Below, piece after piece: positions 17,436 through 26,979 of a stretch of DNA of 34,358 nucleotides. The stretch comes from an uncultured Oscillospiraceae bacterium. GTDB taxonomy: Bacteria; Bacillota; Clostridia; Oscillospirales; Acutalibacteraceae. Numbering within the stretch: position 1 is the first letter of the stretch; every line of letters starts with the position of its first letter. Location: contig CAJKBW010000027.1 of NCBI GenBank assembly GCA_905198295.1, positions 1-34,358 on the forward strand, in the 5' to 3' direction. Both the position numbers and the translations under genes were made by a program. The notes beneath the pieces are model-generated. The model made no database searches and was not told the DNA's origin. It saw nothing but the letters and a program-made list of their open reading frames with translations.

Positions 17436-20102
17436 ATGAACTGCATGAAAATCAAACGGCGGACGGCCGGAGCGGTGATGGCGGCGCTGCTGATCGGCAC
17501 ACTGTGCGGATGCAGCGGAAATACAATCCACTCGACGGATTTTTCGGCAGCGGACACCTATTCCGTGCCGGCAGGAGGATATCTGAACGATCTTGATCCG
17601 TCGCTGGATCTCTCGACGGTGGCGGCTACCCCCGAGCAGCTTGCCGCTTTGGAGGGGCTTTCCATCCTGTGTCAGACGGAGGAGGCCGTGCTCTATCAGG
17701 GGATCGCTTATGACATTATCCTGTTGGATAAGCGCACCGGCAGCCTGCTGTATTCCAATCCGGGCGTATATACCGATAAGCCGTTTACGAATGATGAGAT
17801 CAAGTTTTCGCATTCGCAGGTATTGATTCAGTATTATAATAACGACGGCGTCCTGGTGCAGGCCACGTCCTATCCCGAATGTTATAACGGGGATGACAAA
17901 AATCAGGTTAAGGTCGAGAAAACGGATGCCGGAGCATCCGTGACCTATCAATTCGGCGAGAGCGAAGACGCGGTTCGTATTTATTATTCCGGTATGCGGG
18001 TGGAAACCTTTGAAGCTCTGGAAAAGGATTCTGCTGAGCTGATCGGGCAGAAGGCCATCACCAAAACCGATTGGCAGCGATTCAAGGGCCTGTATAAACT
18101 GTTGGAGTGGGAAAAGCTCACGCAGGCGGAAAAAACCAAATACGCCGCGCTTTATCCGAATCTGGAATCACTTGGTAAAATTTACGCCATGGAGGACAAC
18201 ATCACCGCGGTGCAGCTGAAGGTTATGGAAAAGGTTGCTAAGGCCGCCGGTGTAACAGTCGAACGCGTAGAAGAAGAAAATCAGGCTTTGGGCGGTTCGG
18301 ACGCCGTGGTCACCACTGCGCCGTCCTTCCGTGTCACGCTCTGCTATGCTTTGGACGGTGCCGATCTGATCGTCTGGGTGGACAAAAGCGAGATCCAGGA
18401 ATCCGTGAACGGCCGTATTGCCAAGGTGATCATTTTGCCGGAGCTGATGAGTGCTTCCGGCACGGGGTATTCCTTTCTTCCGGATGGCAGCGGTGCGCTG
18501 ATTGATCACACGGTGCAGGGGAGCAGCACCGGCGAGTATGAGCTGCCGTTTTACGGAATTGATTATGCTTTGGCACAAAAAACCGTGAGTGACAGTCAGG
18601 TGTCGGCGCTGTTCCCGGTGGCGGGTATCCGTAATGGAGAACGCGGTATTTTTGCCATTGCGGAAGCGGGCGCCGCGACCGCGGGGGTTACGGCTTCGCC
18701 CTCGTCCACGGTACGGGATCATAATGCCGTGTATCTGTGGTTTACAACCCGCGCCATTGATTCCCGCAGCGACGGTACGGATGTCAAGCGTGAAAATCAG
18801 ACCATTTTTACTCAGCCGGAGGGGACCGGTGTGTTCGCGGTGAGGTACCATCAGCTGTACGGAGAAAATGCCGATTACAACGGAATGGCACGGTATTATC
18901 GCGCCTATCTGGAACGGACCGGCGTATTAAATGCGGATAAAAAAGACACGGCGCATTTGCTCGATGTTGAAATGCTGGGGGGGATCCGTACCTCACAGCT
19001 GCGTTTCGGGATTCCGGTGAAAACGGGTGTTGCGCTTTCCAGTTATGCGCAAATCGGCGCATGGATGGATACGATGCATGCTGCTGGCGTTCAAGCGATG
19101 GATGTGTCGCTGACCGGCTGGCATAACGGCGGTATCGAACAGGGGATCTTGGGAGAAATCAAGGCCGAAAAAAGTCTCGGTTCCCTTGATGAGCTATCCG
19201 CCCTGTGCGATACCGCGCGGGAGTACGGCTATACTTTGTTTCCGTCAGCGGATTTGCTGCTGGTGGCAAGCGATGGCTACGGGTTGAAGCAAAGTTCTCA
19301 TTTGGCACAGATGATCAATCAGGATTTTGCGCATTATTATGTTTACACACCGGCCACGCAAAATCCGAACAAACAATTTGATATTTATCTGCTCAACCCG
19401 CTGTACCTGGAAAGCCGCACGGGAATGTTTATTTCCAACTACCGCAAAATCGCTGACACCGTCCTGGTTGCCTCGGCGGGAGATAAGCTGTACGGCAGTT
19501 ATGAAGAAGGCAATCTCCTGAATCGTGACAGATCGGCTCAACTGGTAGGCGATGCGCTGAAAAAAATGAAAGCCGAGGGATTGACCCTCAAAATCAGCGG
19601 CGGCAATCAGTATGCCTTGCCCTATGCGGACCGCATTACCAATTTGCCGGTCATCAACAGCAGCAACCGGCTGTTTTCTGCATCTGTACCTTTCGCGGGC
19701 CTGGTGCTTCATGGCTATGTGGCGTATTCCGGTTCGCTTTTGAATACCGCTTCGGATTATCAGACGGCATTGCTGCGGTGTGTCGAAACGGGAGCGGCAT
19801 TTCGCTTCCAGTTGATGCTCGATGATCCGCTGCTGTTGGCGCAGACAAAGTTCCACGACTATTATGCTGCCTTTGCAGCGGAGTGGCAGGAGAAAATCAT
19901 CGCGGTTTATGATCGCTTTTCGGCGCTGTATGACAGCATTGCCGGTGTGCGTATGCAATCTCACCAGCAGCTTGGAGACGATCTGGTACGGGTAGAATAC
20001 GAGAATGGTGATATCGTTTATATCAACTACGGTACGCAGGCGGCAGTGGCGGACGGTCAATCGGTGGAAGCGATGGACTTCCTGTGGAAAAAGGGGGAAT
20101 GA
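17436..20102 (+). CDS. DUF5696-type lipoprotein, glycosidase-like barrel
   Basis: From the ATG at 17436 (ribosome site GAGGAG, 17424-17429) the product is 888 residues with lipobox LCGC (Cys26). The N-terminal half is beta-rich with a charged helical insertion (about 195-290). The second half contains YRAYLERTGVL, then alternating strands and helices such as GVQAMDVSLTGWHNGG, YGYTLFPSADLLLVAS and LKISGGNQYALPYAD, resembling a TIM-barrel glycosidase. I recognise the overall pattern as DUF5696, a family encoded near sugar ABC transporters in Firmicutes. It is a cell-surface protein and possibly an enzyme acting before import. Catalytic residues cannot be assigned by eye. Upstream in-frame codons reaching 17385 overlap the Yip1 gene and lack a ribosome site. 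Confidence 0.65.
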   Translation: MNCMKIKRRTAGAVMAALLIGTLCGCSGNTIHSTDFSAADTYSVPAGGYLNDLDPSLDLSTVAATPEQLAALEGLSILCQTEEAVLYQGIAYDIILLDKRTGSLLYSNPGVYTDKPFTNDEIKFSHSQVLIQYYNNDGVLVQATSYPECYNGDDKNQVKVEKTDAGASVTYQFGESEDAVRIYYSGMRVETFEALEKDSAELIGQKAITKTDWQRFKGLYKLLEWEKLTQAEKTKYAALYPNLESLGKIYAMEDNITAVQLKVMEKVAKAAGVTVERVEEENQALGGSDAVVTTAPSFRVTLCYALDGADLIVWVDKSEIQESVNGRIAKVIILPELMSASGTGYSFLPDGSGALIDHTVQGSSTGEYELPFYGIDYALAQKTVSDSQVSALFPVAGIRNGERGIFAIAEAGAATAGVTASPSSTVRDHNAVYLWFTTRAIDSRSDGTDVKRENQTIFTQPEGTGVFAVRYHQLYGENADYNGMARYYRAYLERTGVLNADKKDTAHLLDVEMLGGIRTSQLRFGIPVKTGVALSSYAQIGAWMDTMHAAGVQAMDVSLTGWHNGGIEQGILGEIKAEKSLGSLDELSALCDTAREYGYTLFPSADLLLVASDGYGLKQSSHLAQMINQDFAHYYVYTPATQNPNKQFDIYLLNPLYLESRTGMFISNYRKIADTVLVASAGDKLYGSYEEGNLLNRDRSAQLVGDALKKMKAEGLTLKISGGNQYALPYADRITNLPVINSSNRLFSASVPFAGLVLHGYVAYSGSLLNTASDYQTALLRCVETGAAFRFQLMLDDPLLLAQTKFHDYYAAFAAEWQEKIIAVYDRFSALYDSIAGVRMQSHQQLGDDLVRVEYENGDIVYINYGTQAAVADGQSVEAMDFLWKKGE

Positions 20103-20104
20103 GC

Positions 20105-21034
20105 ATGCGGATACAGTCAAGGAAAAGCCAACTGACCACGAATAAAAACCGGGTAGGCTATGTTTTTATTCTGCCGTGTCTGGTGGGGCTGCTCTTCTTC
20201 TTTTTTCCCTCCCTGATTGAGTCGATGGTGTATTCCTTTCAGAATATTACCATCGGTTTCAACACCCTTACCCGGGAGCCGGCTGGCTTTGCTAATTATC
20301 TGAGGGCATTCCAGACCGATATTACATACCGCACGGTTTTGATCAATGCCATTCGCGGCATGGTGGTGGATACGCTCACCATTATGGTATTCAGCTTTTT
20401 TGTGGCGACGCTTCTCAATCAAAAATTCGTCGGACGGGGCGTCGTACGTATGATTTTTTTCCTGCCGATTGTTCTGAGCAGCGGTATCATCAGCACGGTG
20501 GATACCAGCAATGTTTTGACAGAAGCTTACAGCTCAGGCAATACCGTCGGCTCGATCGCCTCCGCGTTTTCCGGCGGCGGGATGGCCTCCTTCTTTGACC
20601 TGAAGGAACTGCTGGCGGATATGAATGTTGCGACCGGTATTACGAATATTTTGCTGTATGCGATCGACAACACCTACCGTATCATCAGCGAGTCCGGCGT
20701 GCAGATCCTGATATTCCTGTCGGCGCTGCAAACCATCCCCAAGTCGCTCTTTGAAGCCTCCCAGATGGATGGTGCGACGAAATGGGAAGAGTTCTGGAAG
20801 ATTACGTTCCCCATGATTATGCCGACCATTTTGGTTAATATCGTATATACGGTTGTCTGCTCGTTTGCCAATCCCGCCTATGGGCTGTCCGCCTATATTC
20901 AGGAACAGGCATTTGCCAACAACAGGATGGGGTATTCGTCAGCCATGTCATGGATCTATTGCCTGCTGGTCGGGATTATTCTCGGCACGGTGTGGATCAT
21001 CATTTCCAAACGCAGCAAATATCTGGAGGGGTGA
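20105..21034 (+). CDS. Sugar ABC transporter permease (MalF type), pair 2
   Basis: The 309-residue protein has a basic N-terminus, then VGYVFILPCLVGLLFFFFPS as first helix and about six helices in all. The EAA loop EASQMDGATKWEEFWKITFP lies at about 217-236. The loop between about 140 and 180 is rich in Ser and Gly and includes a longer than usual external segment. The ATG at 20105 is chosen because AAGGGGG (20091-20097) lies about 7 bp upstream; ATG 20099 is too close to it. The stop codon of the DUF5696 gene is only 2 bp before the start. Confidence 0.9.
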   Translation: MRIQSRKSQLTTNKNRVGYVFILPCLVGLLFFFFPSLIESMVYSFQNITIGFNTLTREPAGFANYLRAFQTDITYRTVLINAIRGMVVDTLTIMVFSFFVATLLNQKFVGRGVVRMIFFLPIVLSSGIISTVDTSNVLTEAYSSGNTVGSIASAFSGGGMASFFDLKELLADMNVATGITNILLYAIDNTYRIISESGVQILIFLSALQTIPKSLFEASQMDGATKWEEFWKITFPMIMPTILVNIVYTVVCSFANPAYGLSAYIQEQAFANNRMGYSSAMSWIYCLLVGIILGTVWIIISKRSKYLEG

Positions 21035-21037
21035 AAT

Positions 21038-21931
21038 ATGACAACGATTCTCCACTGTTCCCGAACGGCGCTCAAAAGCCGGATCGGCCGTATGCTGTGG
21101 GCGATTATCCGCACAGTGATTTTGCTGGGGCTTTGCTATATCATCCTTTACCCCTTCATTGTGAAGATCCTGAACGGTCTGAAGGATTCGAGCGATTTTC
21201 TGGATCCTACCGTGCGCTTTATTCCCAAGCATTTCACATTATTCACCGTCCAGCGAACCATCGAAAAGATCGGTTACTGGAAAGCGCTGGGCAATACGTT
21301 TGTCCTCTCGCTTGGTGTTGGGATTTTGCAGACGGCGGTAGCGCTGTTTGGCGGCTATGGTTTTGCCCGATTCAAATTCCGCGGCAATGCCCTGATTTTC
21401 GGCATGGTCATCCTTATGCTGGTGATTCCGCCGCAGACCATTTTGGTGCCGCTGTATCTGAAGTTCCGTAATTTCCTCGGATTTATCAATCTGATCGATA
21501 CACCATACCCGCTGTTGATCATGTCGGCTACGGCCATGGGATATAAGAACGGCCTGTTTATTTTCCTGTTCCGCCAGTTTTTCCGCAACATTCCGCATGA
21601 GCTGGACGAAGCGGCGGCGATTGACGGCTGCGGTCCGTTCAAAACCTTTTTCCATATCATGCTGCCCACAGCGGGCACGATGATCACAACGGTGTTTTTG
21701 CTGTCGTTCTCCTGGCAGTGGACGGACACCTACTACAACGGGTTATTTTTCAAGGGCTTTTCGGTGCTTCCCACGGTCATCAATTTGGCACAGATGGGCG
21801 AAACCCAGATCATGGGCGCCAACATGGTCAACGTGGCCGCCATATTGGCCATACTGCCGTTGGCTGTGCTGTATATATTTGCCCAGAAGTTTTTTGTGGA
21901 AAGCATAGAGAATTCCGGGCTTGTCGGCTGA
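21038..21931 (+). CDS. Sugar ABC transporter permease (MalG type), pair 2
   Basis: The 297-residue protein has about six helices. The first is IIRTVILLGLCYIILYPFIV, followed by LNGLKDSSDFLDPTVRFIPK, the usual external segment of MalG-type subunits. The EAA loop EAAAIDGCGPFKTFFHIMLP is at about 191-210. It starts 3 bp after its partner gene, with GGAGGGGTG as ribosome site. Together they make the second importer channel of the locus. This pair is clearly different from pair 1 in sequence, so it is not a recent duplicate. Confidence 0.9.
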   Translation: MTTILHCSRTALKSRIGRMLWAIIRTVILLGLCYIILYPFIVKILNGLKDSSDFLDPTVRFIPKHFTLFTVQRTIEKIGYWKALGNTFVLSLGVGILQTAVALFGGYGFARFKFRGNALIFGMVILMLVIPPQTILVPLYLKFRNFLGFINLIDTPYPLLIMSATAMGYKNGLFIFLFRQFFRNIPHELDEAAAIDGCGPFKTFFHIMLPTAGTMITTVFLLSFSWQWTDTYYNGLFFKGFSVLPTVINLAQMGETQIMGANMVNVAAILAILPLAVLYIFAQKFFVESIENSGLVG

Positions 21932-21998
21932 TTCCGGCAAGCACAAGCGGATGTCCGAGCCCTTATGGGTAATTTTCTCTCCGCAGGAGGCGTATTGT

Positions 21999-24900
21999 AT
22001 GCAAAATCGCATGGATCAAACGGCATTTAAAAACGCGGATACCCCGTACCGTTCCAAGCCTTTTTGGGCGTGGAACGGCAAGCTGGAAGAAAAAGAGCTG
22101 AAATATCAGCTGCAAATTTTTAAGGAAATGGGAATGGGCGGCGCTTTTTTTCATTCCCGTACGGGGCTGATTACAGAATATCTGGGAGAGGAATGGTTTT
22201 CCCTGGTAAACGCCTGTGCGGACGAATGCGAACGGCAGGGGATGGAGGGCTGGCTGTACGACGAGGACCGCTGGCCTTCCGGCACGGCCGGCGGCCGTGT
22301 TACGGAAAACCCGGCATACCGGATGCATTACCTGGTCATGCATATTCAGCCTGGGACGGATTTTGTTTTTTCCGAGGATACACGGTTTGCCTTTGAAACC
22401 GATCTGGAAGGACAGGCCTTTACCCGGTGCCGCCAACTAGAGCGCGGCGACATCTGCCGGGGAACAGCCGTATGGTTTTCGGTCGAGCCGATGGAAAATC
22501 AGGATGTCTACAACGGAAATACCTATGTCGACACCATGAACCGCGACGCCACCGAATGCTTTATCCGTATGACACACGAGCGTTATGCCGAAAAGTGCGG
22601 GCAGCGGCTGGGCAGTACCATAAAAGGTATCTTTACCGATGAACCCCATCGGGGTGCGGTGATGTGTTCTTTCGGGCACAAGAAGGATTTCAGCCATGCC
22701 CTGCCGTATACGCCCCGGTTGTTCGAGGCGTTTTCAAATCGGTTCGGATACGATCTGTCCGCGCATCTTCCGGAGCTGTTTCTGCAAAAAAACGGGGAAA
22801 AACGCAGCCCGGTTAAGTGGCAGTACATGGAGCTGCTTCAGGAACTGTTTAATGAAAACTTTCTCCTTCCCATTCAGGACTGGTGTCATGAACATGGCAT
22901 GCTGTTTACCGGCCATGTCCTGCACGAGGACACGCTTACCACCCAGGCGTGCATGCTTGGCTCGGTGATGCGCGCATATGAGTTCATGGATATCCCGGGG
23001 ATGGATTGGCTGGGTGAGCATCGGCGGAATTATTGGGTGGCGGTGCAGCTGCGTTCCGCCGCGCGGCAGCTTGGCAAAAACCGGATACTTACCGAGCTTT
23101 ACGGCTGTACCGGATGGCAGCTGTCCCTGCGGTCACACAAGGAGATCGGGGATTGGCAGGCGTTGTTTGGCGCCAATATCCGCTGTCCGCACCTCAGCTG
23201 GTATACGATGGAGGGAGAGGCAAAGCGGGATTTCCCGGCGAGCATCTCCTGCCAAAGCGCGTGGTACAAATCGTATCACCATATCGAGGAGTACTTTTCC
23301 CGGCTTCATATGCTGTTGGCGGCCGGAACTCCGGTGTGCGACACCTTGGTAATCAATCCCGTAGAGAGCGTGTGGGCGGTCATTCATCCGGGATGGTCGG
23401 ATGCTGGTATGGCGACACTGGATGAAGATGTTCAGCAGGTCGAGCAGCATTATGAATCCCTGTTCTTGGCGTTGGCCGGCGGTCGTGTTGACTTCGATTA
23501 CGGCGATGAACACTATCTCAAAAAATATGGCGAAGTCCGTACACTGGAGGATGGTACACCAGTTCTGCGGGTCGGCGCGATGACCTATCGCACGGTTGTC
23601 GTTCCGTATATGTTAACGATCCGTTCGGATACGGTGGCACTGCTGCGGGCATTTGCCGAACGCGGCGGCCGCGTGCTCTTTTCGGCAGCACCGCCGCAAT
23701 ATGTCGATGCCGTCCCGTCCGATGCGGCGGCTATGATTTTAGGCGAGCGGGTGTCTATCCCGGAGATCGCCGGCCGGATCGGCTCGCCGTTTGTCCATAT
23801 CGATAAACGGTTTGATAAAATCTTCCTTCAGCTGCGGGAGTGTGAGGGAGAGTATATGGCCGTTTTGATGAATATGGACACAGAGTCTTCCGCCGTCGGC
23901 GTCACTTTGCGATTTGATGCGCCGGTGGATATTGAAAAATGGGATGTGCGGACGGGACAGGTTGTTCCGCTGGGGCATGCGGCGGACATGACGGTGGATT
24001 TTGCTCCCTCAATGGAGCTGTGCTTACGGCTGCGTGACGCAAACGAGCTGCCTGCGCTTGTCTGTGCTGCGCCGGAAAAGACGCCGGAAAAGGTGCCGCT
24101 GTGCGGACCGTTCCGCTATCGGTTGAGTGAACCGAATGTGTGCGTGCTGGATATGGCGGAATACGCGATTGACGGCGAGCCCCTCGGTCGTCAGGATGTC
24201 TTATTGGCGGATCGGGATATCCGGCGCCGCTTGGGCATGAGACTGCGCGGCGGCGATATGCTGCAGCCGTGGTTTTGCGCGGATAAGGAACATCCCGCGA
24301 TGGGAAGGGTCCGCCTGCGTTTTTCCTTTGACGTGGAGACGATGCCGGCCAGACTGCAGCTGGCCATAGAACACCCCGAAAAATTTTCGATAACCGTAAA
24401 CGGTCATGATGATGCCCTGCACGCTGCCGCTGAGCGCTGGGTAGATGTATGCTTCACGGTGATGGATGTGGAGCTTTCCTGCTGCGCGGCAGGACGTAAT
24501 GTCATTGAACTGACGACGGATATGCGGGAGGATATCAATCTCGAAGCCCTTTTCCTATTGGGCGAATTCGGGGTGCGGCTGACGGGTACCCACGCTGTGC
24601 TGACCGCCATGCCCGAGGCATTGATGCCGGGGGATATCCGCGGGCAGGGCTTCCCCTTTTACGGGGCGGGAATCACCTATTATGCCGAAAATCTGCCCGC
24701 CGATGCGGATACGCTTGAGCTGGCCTCTTTTGAGGGGGCGGTTATCGAGCTGGACGGAAACGGAAAGAACGTCCCCCTGTTTGCGCCGCCCTACACAGCG
24801 GATATTGCCGGGTTGAAGGAAAACGGCTGCCTGTCCGTGACCTGCATATTGACGAGAAGAAACACTTTTGGTCCCATGCACTTCGCACCGATTACCGTCG

Positions 24901-25019
24901 AAATTTGCGAACCGGACAACTTTGAGACCGAGGACGAGCGATTGCTTTGCCGGGATGGGTACACTTTAATCCCACAGGGCCTGCTTGAGCCGCCGCTGGT
25001 ATACGCTTCTCCGAAATAA
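21999..25019 (+). CDS. Large GH106-like glycosidase, probable alpha-L-rhamnosidase type
   Basis: From the ATG at 21999 (AGGAGG at 21985-21990) the product is 1006 residues without a signal peptide, so cytoplasmic. The N-terminal barrel holds KPFWAWNGKLEEKEL, then MGGAFFHSRTGL, W85LYD88E89DRWPSGTAGG, FTD214E215PHRG, GH306VLHE310D and LTELYGCTGWQLS, a run of motifs typical of GH106-like enzymes. GVQ-like and DYGDEHYLKKYG segments (about 500) and C-terminal beta-sandwich domains complete the usual length of 900-1100 residues. Characterised GH106 enzymes release alpha-L-rhamnose, but this superfamily is broad and the specificity here is not proven. A longer open frame up to 21921 overlaps the permease gene and lacks a ribosome site. 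The start lies 67 bp after the permease stop. Confidence 0.7.
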   Translation: MQNRMDQTAFKNADTPYRSKPFWAWNGKLEEKELKYQLQIFKEMGMGGAFFHSRTGLITEYLGEEWFSLVNACADECERQGMEGWLYDEDRWPSGTAGGRVTENPAYRMHYLVMHIQPGTDFVFSEDTRFAFETDLEGQAFTRCRQLERGDICRGTAVWFSVEPMENQDVYNGNTYVDTMNRDATECFIRMTHERYAEKCGQRLGSTIKGIFTDEPHRGAVMCSFGHKKDFSHALPYTPRLFEAFSNRFGYDLSAHLPELFLQKNGEKRSPVKWQYMELLQELFNENFLLPIQDWCHEHGMLFTGHVLHEDTLTTQACMLGSVMRAYEFMDIPGMDWLGEHRRNYWVAVQLRSAARQLGKNRILTELYGCTGWQLSLRSHKEIGDWQALFGANIRCPHLSWYTMEGEAKRDFPASISCQSAWYKSYHHIEEYFSRLHMLLAAGTPVCDTLVINPVESVWAVIHPGWSDAGMATLDEDVQQVEQHYESLFLALAGGRVDFDYGDEHYLKKYGEVRTLEDGTPVLRVGAMTYRTVVVPYMLTIRSDTVALLRAFAERGGRVLFSAAPPQYVDAVPSDAAAMILGERVSIPEIAGRIGSPFVHIDKRFDKIFLQLRECEGEYMAVLMNMDTESSAVGVTLRFDAPVDIEKWDVRTGQVVPLGHAADMTVDFAPSMELCLRLRDANELPALVCAAPEKTPEKVPLCGPFRYRLSEPNVCVLDMAEYAIDGEPLGRQDVLLADRDIRRRLGMRLRGGDMLQPWFCADKEHPAMGRVRLRFSFDVETMPARLQLAIEHPEKFSITVNGHDDALHAAAERWVDVCFTVMDVELSCCAAGRNVIELTTDMREDINLEALFLLGEFGVRLTGTHAVLTAMPEALMPGDIRGQGFPFYGAGITYYAENLPADADTLELASFEGAVIELDGNGKNVPLFAPPYTADIAGLKENGCLSVTCILTRRNTFGPMHFAPITVEICEPDNFETEDERLLCRDGYTLIPQGLLEPPLVYASPK

Positions 25020-25079
25020 AGAGTATCGCAGAAACCGGCCGTTTGGCCAAGCCGCCGGAAAAGAAGCGAGGAGGATAAT

Positions 25080-26852
25080 ATGATTCGAAATTGGAACAGG
25101 CAAACAGACAGCGGGGCGATTCACGCCATCGGCGACGGCAGCGTTGTCGTATATGGATTTGGCCCGGAGATCAAGCAGGTATTGGCCTATCCGCTTTCCG
25201 CCGACAGCTTTTGTGAGATCCGGCTGCCTTCGGTGGACGCCTGCACCAGCGAGCGGTTAGACGGCACCGCCATCTGGACACATACGCTTGAAAACGGTGA
25301 CCGTATCATCGATATGGTGGATGTCGGTACCCACTGCTTCCGCCGTCAGGTGGAAACTGCCGATAACCTTGAAATGCTGCTGGACATCGAATCGGTGTTT
25401 TCTCTCGTTGCGGAGGAATCCACCGAAACAACGCTGGTATTTGAAGCGAAAAACGGCGTCAATTTTTATATCTATCCGGTTGATATCCATCCCCGGCGGT
25501 ATCTGCGCATAACGGGACAAGTCGAGGTTTCCCGCGTGACCGGGCATCAATACAGGCTAACCTTTACAGCCGGTGGAGGAACCATATATGTGGCGGCAAC
25601 ACCCGAGGCGATAGCCGCAGCGGAGGCAACTGAGCTTGCCGCAGCGGTACAGCGCGTCACCGCCTATTGGAAAGCGTTTTTGAGCCAGATGAAGCCGCTT
25701 CCCGCCCATCTGGCCGCGATTTGTGAAAATGTCGCCGTTATGATAAAGTCCCAGCAGGCGGCAGAAGGCGCGGTGTTGGCGGGGTATAACTATCATCTGG
25801 CGTATGTGCGGGATCAATACGGTGTTGCACGCGGCCTGCTGGCCATGGGGTTTTATCGGGAAGCCGAAAAACTGATGTATTTTTACAAGTCCTACTTCGA
25901 TGAATACGGCGTGATTCACAACGCGCAAAGCATCGACCATCACGGCATATTTCATATACATGAAAACGACCGGGTCGAAATCACCGGCTATCTGGCGGTC
26001 TTGGTGTTTTCTGTGTATGCGGTCAACCATAACGAGCAGTTTTTGCGGGATATGCTGCCGTTGGCCAACTGGTGCATCGACGCACAGATCGGAGAACTGC
26101 GCAACGGAATGCTGCCTTTCAACGGCGACGAAACCTATATTGCCATTGGATTTCTGCCGCGGTTTGCGCTGCTTGACGGCAGTGCGGAGGCCACCATGCT
26201 GCTGGCGGAGAGCATCCGCCGCTACCGTCAGGTAACCGGTGACAACCGATACGATGCCGTGCTGGAGGAAATCGATGGCACTTATCGGCAGAATTTCGTT
26301 CGCGACGGCCACTTTATGACGAACATTCCTGAGCGTCTGGATGCAGCCGATTATCCTGCGCGCCGCAATGGGGTTTGCGAAGACTGCGGTGACTATATTG
26401 TTCCGCTGTTTTGCAATGAAAACGGTCGGTATGTGTGCGAAAAATGCCGATTGCATGAGCCGCTGCCGCCGCGCCCCTTTGGCAGCCTTGAGCTGTCCGC
26501 CTCCCAGTTGATGCCATTTTATGTGGGCTCGCCGTTGATTCCCGATGAAATAAGAAACAATCAGCTCGAAAAAATGGTGCGTTCCTTCCGGGAAGATGGA
26601 AAAATGCCGTCAGGTCTGTCAGACGGTCAAGCGGTCGGCTATGATTATGGGCTTTTTCTCTATGCTTTGGCCAAGGCAGGCCATCCGATGGCGGAGGATA
26701 TCTGCAAACTGACAATTTCCGTCGTGGATGAATCCGGCGTATGGTGCGAATTTTATCAAAACGGTATACCCTATAATACCCGATGCCGTCCGTGGGAAAG
26801 CGCGATCAACGCGGAAGCCATTGTCACCTATTACGAGACATACGGACATTGA
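25080..26852 (+). CDS. Putative (alpha/alpha)6-barrel glycosidase with Cys4 zinc knuckle
   Basis: The 590-residue cytoplasmic protein has a beta-rich N-terminal part (about 1-195). An all-helical part follows with YHLAYVRDQYGVARGLLAMGF, LRNGMLPFNGDETYIAIGFL and MPSGLSDGQAVGYDYGLFLY. This architecture and the Y-x-RD motif resemble GH15-like and related (alpha/alpha)6-barrel glycosidases, but I cannot assign a family. An unusual insertion carries C433-x2-C436, C445, and C453-x2-C456, which looks like a zinc-binding knuckle. The gene follows the GH106-like gene by 60 bp, has AGGAGG before its ATG, and is the last gene of the locus. It probably finishes breakdown of imported oligosaccharide. Confidence 0.6.
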   Translation: MIRNWNRQTDSGAIHAIGDGSVVVYGFGPEIKQVLAYPLSADSFCEIRLPSVDACTSERLDGTAIWTHTLENGDRIIDMVDVGTHCFRRQVETADNLEMLLDIESVFSLVAEESTETTLVFEAKNGVNFYIYPVDIHPRRYLRITGQVEVSRVTGHQYRLTFTAGGGTIYVAATPEAIAAAEATELAAAVQRVTAYWKAFLSQMKPLPAHLAAICENVAVMIKSQQAAEGAVLAGYNYHLAYVRDQYGVARGLLAMGFYREAEKLMYFYKSYFDEYGVIHNAQSIDHHGIFHIHENDRVEITGYLAVLVFSVYAVNHNEQFLRDMLPLANWCIDAQIGELRNGMLPFNGDETYIAIGFLPRFALLDGSAEATMLLAESIRRYRQVTGDNRYDAVLEEIDGTYRQNFVRDGHFMTNIPERLDAADYPARRNGVCEDCGDYIVPLFCNENGRYVCEKCRLHEPLPPRPFGSLELSASQLMPFYVGSPLIPDEIRNNQLEKMVRSFREDGKMPSGLSDGQAVGYDYGLFLYALAKAGHPMAEDICKLTISVVDESGVWCEFYQNGIPYNTRCRPWESAINAEAIVTYYETYGH

Positions 26853-26947
26853 ACAGAGGGCAGAGTTTGGAACGCAAAAATGAGATATATGAAATGGAAA
26901 ATTCCTGTTTTTTGGGGGATCGTTTTTGTCAGTGCTCCCCAGAACTG

Positions 26948-26978
26948 CGGCCGGCAATTCATAATGAATTGCCGGCCG
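26948..26978. terminator. Terminator between convergent genes
   Basis: A perfect 13-bp GC-rich stem (26948-26960 with 26966-26978) with loop ATAAT sits right beside the stop codon of the minus-strand metallophosphoesterase gene and 95 bp after the end of the glycan locus. On the plus strand it is followed by TTTATATT; on the minus strand there is no clear T-run. It probably ends transcription from the locus and may stabilise the 3' end from the other side. Confidence 0.7.
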
Positions 26979-26979
26979 T

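Noticed and set aside
21921..21998. N-terminal extension of the large GH106-like gene
   Set aside because: It overlaps the permease gene and has no ribosome site, whereas ATG 21999 has AGGAGG at good distance and begins directly before conserved family sequence.
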